Origin: Vulcanimicrobiota bacterium
Lineage (GTDB): Bacteria > Vulcanimicrobiota > Vulcanimicrobiia > Vulcanimicrobiales > Vulcanimicrobiaceae
Direction: 5' to 3'
Assembly: GCA_014304965.1 (NCBI GenBank)
Contig: JACRTZ010000194.1
Location: 1 to 10,034 of the forward strand
Length of the DNA stretch: 10,034 bases
Shown here: one piece after another, positions 5,841 through 10,034 of the stretch
Position numbering within the stretch: the first letter of the stretch is position 1
Layout: each line of letters begins with the position of its first letter
The notes under the pieces: model-generated
Database searches by the model: none
Seen by the model: the letters and a program-made list of their open reading frames with translations, nothing else
Told to the model about the DNA's origin: nothing
Position numbers and translations under genes: made by a program

Positions 5841-7675
5841 GCGGGCATTTCCTGGAACTCAGGCGGGTTCTTTTGAAATTGGGTGCGATAGAGCCGCGCG
5901 TACGTGCCGCCGCGTGCGAGCAGTGACTGGTGCGAACCGCTCTCGACGATGCGGCCGCCCTCGAGCACGAAGATCACGTCCGCGCTCAAAATCGTCGAGA
6001 GACGGTGCGCGATCACGAGGCTCGTGCGTCCACGCATCAGCGGAACGAACGCGGCCTGAATAGCGGCTTCGTTCTCCGAGTCGAGCGCGCTCGTCGCTTC
6101 GTCGAGAATCAGAATCTTCGGATCTTTGAGCAGGACGCGCGCGATCGCCAAGCGCTGGCGTTCGCCCCCCGAAAGTTTGTGACCGCGTTCGCCCACGATC
6201 GTGTCGTAGCCGTGCGGTAAACCCGCAATGAAACCGTGGATGCTGGCGGCGCGTGCGGCCGCTTCGAGTTCCGCCTGCGTCGCCGACGGCTTGCCGTAGC
6301 GCAGATTGGACGCGATCGTGTCGTGGAAGAGATACGTTTCTTGGGTCACGATGCCGATGTGCTCGCGCAGCGCGGCCAGGTCGAGCGAACGCAAGTCGTG
6401 CCCGTCCACGCTCACCCGGCCTTCTTGCGGATCGTAGAAGCGCGACAAGAGCTGCGTGACCGTCGTCTTGCCGGCGCCGGAAGGTCCGACGAGCGCGGCG
6501 ACCCCTCCGGGTTCGATCTGCAGCGACACGTGTTCGAGCGCGAGGCGCTCGCCGTCGTACGAAAACGAGACGTCCTCGAACGCGACCTCGCCCCGCACCG
6601 TTTCCAATCGCTCGCGCGGCCCCGCTACTTGGGCGCCTTCGCGTTCCATGTCGAGATATTCGAAAATGCGTTCGAACACGGCGAGAGCACTCACGATCTG
6701 CACTTGGATTCCGGCAAGCGCCGAAGCGGGTCCATAGAGGCGGCCGAGCAGCGCGATGAATGCGACGATCGTGCCGACGGTGGCCGCTTCGCGAATGACG
6801 AGATAGCCGCCGGTCAACCACACGATCGCCGGACCGACGATGACCATGGCGGTGATCGCGGCGATGAACCAGCGGCCGACCATTGCGAGACGAATCTCCA
6901 GGTCCATGAGGTCGGTGCCGACTTTGTAAAAGCGCGTCGCTTCGAACGTCTCGCGAACGAACGATTTGATCAGCGTGATGCCCGAGATGGAGAGCGTCTC
7001 TTGCGTCATGCTCTCGATCTCATCGCGTTTCTCGCGCGTCGCTTTCCGCACCTGATACATCTTGCGGCCGACCGGACCGAGCGGCAAGATCATGAGCGGG
7101 ACGACTGCGAGCGCGACGAGCGAAAGACGCCAGTCGAGTACGAACATCGTGACCACCGTCGTCACGATCATCGCAACGTTGGTCACGATGCTGACGAGCG
7201 TTCCCGTGACCACGTTGTCGACGTTGTCCACGTCGCTCGAAACACGGTTCATAATTTCGCCGGTCTTCGTGCTCGTGAAGAACGCAATCGGCATGTGATG
7301 TAAGTGCGCGACGAGGCTCGTGCGCAGGTCGCGCATGATGCCCTCGCCCACGAACGAATTCAAGTAGCCTTGGAGAACGCCGAGCATCCCGCCCACCACG
7401 GCGGAGGCGACCATCGCGCCGACGTCAACCCAGAGCGCGTGGGCGTCGGGGTGCCGCGGCGCGAGTGCGACGTCCACCAGGTGGCGGGTGAATAACGCCG
7501 GAGCTAGGCCGATGACGGCGCCGATGAGGATGCAGACGAGAACCATCGTCTCTTGGCGCGCGTACGGTAGAAAGAGCGCCAGGATGCGCCGCCACTGCAC
7601 GGGCTTGCGCACGCGCGGCTTCTCTGGATTGTACATGGATGACCACATCAGGTGCATCCCGCCGCCGCCCATCAT
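5837..7675 (-). CDS. ABC half-exporter with fused membrane and ATPase domains (MsbA/MDR-like)
   Basis: 612 residues, normal for a half-transporter that works as a homo- or heterodimer in the inner membrane. The six-helix exporter domain covers about residues 35-340, with the coupling-helix region around TSTKTGEIMNRVSSDVD. The ATPase domain covers about 363-600: Walker A GPSGAGKTT (397-405), Q-loop Gln445, signature LSGGERQR (501-508), Walker B ILILDE (521-526) with Glu526, D-loop SALD and switch His557. All catalytic residues are intact in this chain, so a homodimer with two active sites is possible. The N-terminal extension MMGGGGMHLMWSSM is unusually rich in Gly and Met, before PEKPRVRKPV. 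The first ATG is favoured because AAGGA lies six bases upstream; ATGs at residues 2, 7, 10 and 14 are alternatives. It leads the operon with the ABC-2 ATPase and permease. Substrate (lipid, drug or peptide) cannot be told. Confidence 0.95.
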   Translation of the reverse strand: MMGGGGMHLMWSSMYNPEKPRVRKPVQWRRILALFLPYARQETMVLVCILIGAVIGLAPALFTRHLVDVALAPRHPDAHALWVDVGAMVASAVVGGMLGVLQGYLNSFVGEGIMRDLRTSLVAHLHHMPIAFFTSTKTGEIMNRVSSDVDNVDNVVTGTLVSIVTNVAMIVTTVVTMFVLDWRLSLVALAVVPLMILPLGPVGRKMYQVRKATREKRDEIESMTQETLSISGITLIKSFVRETFEATRFYKVGTDLMDLEIRLAMVGRWFIAAITAMVIVGPAIVWLTGGYLVIREAATVGTIVAFIALLGRLYGPASALAGIQVQIVSALAVFERIFEYLDMEREGAQVAGPRERLETVRGEVAFEDVSFSYDGERLALEHVSLQIEPGGVAALVGPSGAGKTTVTQLLSRFYDPQEGRVSVDGHDLRSLDLAALREHIGIVTQETYLFHDTIASNLRYGKPSATQAELEAAARAASIHGFIAGLPHGYDTIVGERGHKLSGGERQRLAIARVLLKDPKILILDEATSALDSENEAAIQAAFVPLMRGRTSLVIAHRLSTILSADVIFVLEGGRIVESGSHQSLLARGGTYARLYRTQFQKNPPEFQEMPA

Positions 7676-7681
7676 TTCGCG

Positions 7682-7686
7682 TCCTT
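7682..7686 (-). promoter_or_regulatory. Ribosome binding site of the ABC half-exporter gene
   Basis: AAGGA on the minus strand, six bases before the ATG at 7675. It supports the first of five closely spaced in-frame ATGs and thus keeps the Gly/Met-rich N-terminus in the protein. Confidence 0.65.
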
Positions 7687-7773
7687 CGACCCGAAACGCC
7701 GGGCTTCAGTTGCCCGTGCACGGCTTCGAAGGCACGTCCCCGTTCACCAGGGGGCGGAACCGCACCGCGGCGG

Positions 7774-7803
7774 AATTTAGCCGGTCATTCTGACGTTCTC
7801 CAA
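7774..7803 (-). promoter_or_regulatory. Possible promoter of the ABC operon
   Basis: On the minus strand, TTGGAG (7803-7798) and TAAATT (7779-7774) are separated by 18 bases. They match the sigma-70 consensus at 3 of 6 and 4 of 6 positions. It would give a leader of roughly 90-95 bases before the exporter ATG. It lies in the 131-base gap between this operon and the divergent LolA-like gene, the natural place for such a signal. The match is weak. Confidence 0.3.
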
Positions 7804-7806
7804 ACC

Positions 7807-8499
7807 GTGATCCAACATTTTCTGCGAGGCGCGCCCTTTCTGAAGCGGTGCTCGCTTGCTGCCGCCGTCATCGTCGCGTTGCTAGCACCGCAGACGGCTC
7901 GCTCCGGTGCGTTGCCGGCGCTGGAGCGGTTCGACGTGTGGTGGTCTCGCGTGCACGACTTTTCGGTAACGATCGACGCGTACGAAGCGCTCGGCAGCCG
8001 CAGTGAGACCTCCACGATCCGGTATACGTTTCGCGAACCGGATCGGGCGAAACTCGAAATCACGGCCGGCGCCGGGCGGGGCGGAGTCGTCGTGTGGCGG
8101 GGAGGGAATGGGGTCGTCGCCTACAAGCGCGGCTTCAGCCTCATCAAATGGCACCTCGACGCGCACGATGCGCGCGTCGTCTCGTTGCGCGGCAACAGCA
8201 TCTTCACGCCCAACATTGGGCGAACGCTGGCATGCTTCGACGCGCACCGCGTGCGCGTCGCCGAGGTTCCGGGCTTGCACTTCGACGGCCAACCGACCGA
8301 AGTCGCCACCCTGGATCGCGGCGTGAGCTGCGCGGACGATCCCCCCGAGGACAAGACCATCACGCGCGACGTGGTGCTCGTTTCGCCGAACGGGCTGCCC
8401 CTGTTACGCGAGCGCTTCGAAGGCGATCTGCTGATCGAGCGGTGGCGCTTGCGCGACCTGAAGATCAACGTCGGCTTGAAAGATTCAGACTTCCGATAG
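7807..8499 (+). CDS. Predicted exported LolA/DUF1571-like protein
   Basis: 230 residues from the GTG at 7807. This start gives a classic signal peptide: a basic n-region (FLRGAPFLKR), a hydrophobic core SLAAAVIVALLAP (16-28), and a likely signal peptidase I site near TARSGA (30-35). The open frame continues upstream to an ATG at 7639, but that adds an Arg/Pro-rich stretch overlapping the exporter gene and would bury the signal, so GTG is preferred; no clear Shine-Dalgarno was found. Cys15 is too early and lacks a lipobox, so a lipoprotein is unlikely. The mature part is rich in alternating beta-like segments such as TIRYTFREPDRAKLEI (70-85), GGVVVWRGGNGVVAYKRG and VVLVSPNGLPLLRERF. That pattern resembles the LolA/LppX-like fold that carries lipids or lipoproteins across the periplasm. 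Two mature cysteines (143, 175) could form a disulfide. Assignment to the fold is by pattern only. It is divergent from the ABC operon. Confidence 0.65.
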   Translation: MIQHFLRGAPFLKRCSLAAAVIVALLAPQTARSGALPALERFDVWWSRVHDFSVTIDAYEALGSRSETSTIRYTFREPDRAKLEITAGAGRGGVVVWRGGNGVVAYKRGFSLIKWHLDAHDARVVSLRGNSIFTPNIGRTLACFDAHRVRVAEVPGLHFDGQPTEVATLDRGVSCADDPPEDKTITRDVVLVSPNGLPLLRERFEGDLLIERWRLRDLKINVGLKDSDFR

Positions 8500-8590
8500 C
8501 AGGCTGGGGAAGAATTCCCGTACCACTAAGCCGCTAGGCAAAAGGACCGCGGCGACTGGTGCGCGGAGCTTTTCCGCAGCCTGCTCCCTG

Positions 8591-9601
8591 CTAGGTCGGC
8601 TTGGCTGCGCTATCTTGGCGCAGTTTGGCCAATTCCTTGAACAGTTTTAGCTCGCGTTCGGAAAGGTTGGCGGGGAGCGTTCCCACGAGCCGCACGTATT
8701 CGTCGCCGTGGCCGCCGCCTTTAACTTTCGGCATCCCCTTGCCCGTCAAGCGCAGGCGCTGATTGTTCTGCGTGCCGGGCTTGATCGTCATCGTCACTTC
8801 GCCCGTCATGGTCGGCACGCGAACTTCGCCTCCCAAAATCAAATCGTACATGGACGTCGGCACGTCGATGTGCAAGTCGTCGCCGTCCCGCTCGAAGCGG
8901 TCGTCGTCCTTAACCCGCGCGACGAGGTAAAGGTCGCCGTTCGGACCACCGCCCGCGCCCTTCGAACCCTGACCGGCGAGGCGTATCCGCTGGCCTTCGC
9001 GCACGCCTTTTGGGATCGTGACGTCGAAGCGTTTGGTAACGATTTCGCGGCCGGTTCCGTGGCACGCCGGGCAGATCGCGTTGTTGAGGACGCCGTTGCC
9101 GCCGCAACGCGAACAGGCGCCCTCGATCTGTAGCGAGATGGACTTCGTGCCGCCCTCGTATGCTTCGGCGAGCGTGAGATCGAGCGGCGTCTCCAAATCG
9201 CCCCCGCGTCGCGCGACGTGGGTCGCCGACGTCTGGCGCCGGCCGACGCCCGAGAAGAAGGCGTCGAAAAAGTCTGAGAACCCGCTCGTGCCGTCCGGCT
9301 CGAACCCGTCGAAGCCGTTTTCGTGGCCGCGCTGCGTGCGATACTGCCGTTGCGCGTCGGCTTGCTGCGAAACGCGCTGCCAGTCGGCGCCGAGCGCATC
9401 GTACTTCTTGCGCTTTTCGGAATCGCCCAGGACCTCGTAGGCCTCGGTGATCTCTTTGAACTTCTCTTCGGCGTTCTTGGCGTCGCTCGGATTTTGGTCG
9501 GGGTGCCACTTGCGCGCGAGCTTGCGGTACGCCGACTTGATGTCTTTTTCCGAAGCCGATTTCGGGACGCCTAGGACTTCGTAGTAGTCGCGGTATTTCA
9601 A
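8591..9601 (-). CDS. dnaJ: DnaJ/Hsp40 co-chaperone with a half-size zinc finger
   Basis: 336 residues, a cytosolic Hsp40 that delivers clients to DnaK and stimulates its ATPase. The J domain spans 4-70 with HPD at 33-35. A Gly/Phe-containing linker follows (about 92-120: NGFDGFEPDGTSGFSDFFDAFF). The cysteine-rich region has only two CxxCxGxG motifs, CSRCGGNG (163-170) and CPACHGTG (177-184), where classical DnaJ has four. Only one zinc site is therefore expected. The two substrate-binding beta domains (about 136-330) are complete, including TIPKGVREGQRIRLAGQG and IKPGTQNNQRLRLTGKGMP. The protein is also shorter than the usual roughly 375. The start is TTG at 9601, needed to keep the J domain's KYRDYYEVLG; no ATG fits. 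The gene follows grpE by 10 bases. It could alternatively be called a CbpA-like DnaJ, but linkage to grpE favours dnaJ. Confidence 0.93.
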   Translation of the reverse strand: MKYRDYYEVLGVPKSASEKDIKSAYRKLARKWHPDQNPSDAKNAEEKFKEITEAYEVLGDSEKRKKYDALGADWQRVSQQADAQRQYRTQRGHENGFDGFEPDGTSGFSDFFDAFFSGVGRRQTSATHVARRGGDLETPLDLTLAEAYEGGTKSISLQIEGACSRCGGNGVLNNAICPACHGTGREIVTKRFDVTIPKGVREGQRIRLAGQGSKGAGGGPNGDLYLVARVKDDDRFERDGDDLHIDVPTSMYDLILGGEVRVPTMTGEVTMTIKPGTQNNQRLRLTGKGMPKVKGGGHGDEYVRLVGTLPANLSERELKLFKELAKLRQDSAAKPT

Positions 9602-9611
9602 CGCGCGAACT

Positions 9612-10034
9612 TCACGCGTTCTTCTTCGCGACCAGGACCAGGGCCGGGCGAATCAATTCGTCGTCGAGCAAATAGCCGCGTTGGACTTCTTCGAGCACCA
9701 CGTCGTCGTCCACGCCCTCGGCTTCGCGAGTGCCGATCGCTTCGGCAAAGCGCGGGTCGAACGGTTTGCCCAACACGTCGACAGGCCGAATCCGCTCGCT
9801 TGCGAGCAAACCCTCGAACCCCTTGAGCGTGGCGTTGAGGCCTTCGCGCACGGCGTTCGAGTCGTCGTAGGTGAGCGCGCGCTGGAGGTTGTCGAGCACC
9901 GGCAAGAACTTGCCGAGCAAGGCCTTGCGCGCGAATGCGGCGCGGTCCGTCGCGCTGCGTTCCGTCCGCTTGCGGACGTTTTCTGTTTCGGCGAGTGCGT
10001 ACTGGAGGTCGCGGAAGCGCTCTTCGGCGAGTGT
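9612..10034 (-). CDS. grpE: GrpE nucleotide exchange factor (N-terminus beyond window edge)
   Basis: The visible 140 C-terminal residues are read from the right edge to the TGA at 9612. GrpE is a cytosolic homodimer that releases ADP from DnaK. The long coiled-coil helix is seen in LAEERFRDLQYALAETENVRKR, interrupted here for length by ERSATDRAAF. It is followed by the family hallmark LGKFLPVLDNLQRAL, the short helical bundle, and the beta-wing head with KPFDPRFAEAIG and EVQRGYLLDDELIRPALV. In most GrpE proteins FDP is followed within a few residues by HEA; here the His is replaced (FAEA). The reading frame continues through TTG at 9920 to the edge, so that codon is internal, not the start. 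The usual acidic N-terminal region and true start lie outside. It is cotranscribed with dnaJ. Confidence 0.92.
   Translation of the reverse strand, partial: TLAEERFRDLQYALAETENVRKRTERSATDRAAFARKALLGKFLPVLDNLQRALTYDDSNAVREGLNATLKGFEGLLASERIRPVDVLGKPFDPRFAEAIGTREAEGVDDDVVLEEVQRGYLLDDELIRPALVLVAKKNA

Noticed and set aside
6236..7303. Open frame of 355 codons on the plus strand opposite the ABC half-exporter
   Set aside because: Extremely Arg/Asp/Glu/His-rich composition caused by the antisense of GC-rich codons; the minus-strand frame has every ABC motif intact.
7639..7806. Upstream start for the LolA-like gene at 7639
   Set aside because: The added 56 residues are Arg/Pro/Ser-rich, overlap the exporter gene start, and would hide a clear signal peptide beginning at GTG 7807.
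8507..8577. Two small hairpins, GGGAA/TTCCC (8507-8519) and GCGGA/TCCGC (8563-8577), between the convergent LolA-like and dnaJ genes
   Set aside because: Stems of only five pairs and no T-run on either strand. The location suits a terminator but the structures are too weak to call.

Overview
The window is high-GC bacterial chromosome, densely packed, with gene overlaps of four bases and frequent GTG/TTG starts. No rRNA, tRNA, CRISPR array or insertion sequence was recognised, and no gap between genes exceeds about 130 bases. The taxon cannot be fixed from this stretch. The mix of a secreted LolA-like protein, a one-zinc-centre DnaJ, grpE next to dnaJ, and acyl-CoA/ketoacid metabolism would fit an uncultivated high-GC phylum such as Eremiobacterota or a relative. 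That is only a guess.

Left part (1-2602): an acyl-CoA dehydrogenase gene on the minus strand runs off the left edge. It is divergent from scoA-scoB on the plus strand, which encode the two subunits of a succinyl-CoA:3-ketoacid CoA-transferase. Together they suggest breakdown of short or branched acyl-CoAs, or of ketone bodies, to central metabolism.

Middle island (2603-3573): a small two-gene minus-strand operon with lower GC and more mixed codon use than its flanks. It encodes a winged-helix regulator (first) and a 177-residue protein with a nucleotidyltransferase-like GGGA...DxD motif (second). A striking AT-rich, repeat-containing promoter/operator sits just upstream. This is the best candidate here for an undescribed system, perhaps toxin-antitoxin-like, though that function is not shown.

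Transport operon (3574-7675, minus strand): three overlapping genes. In transcription order they are a full-length MsbA/MDR-type ABC half-exporter with a Met/Gly-rich N-terminus, a separate ABC ATPase, and a large multi-spanning ABC-2-like permease. Both junctions are GTGA overlaps, so translation is probably coupled.

Right part (7676-10034): a plus-strand gene for a predicted exported LolA/DUF1571-like protein, divergent from the transport operon, then the minus-strand chaperone pair grpE (N-terminus beyond the right edge) and dnaJ. dnaK is not between them and, if linked, would lie to the right of the window.
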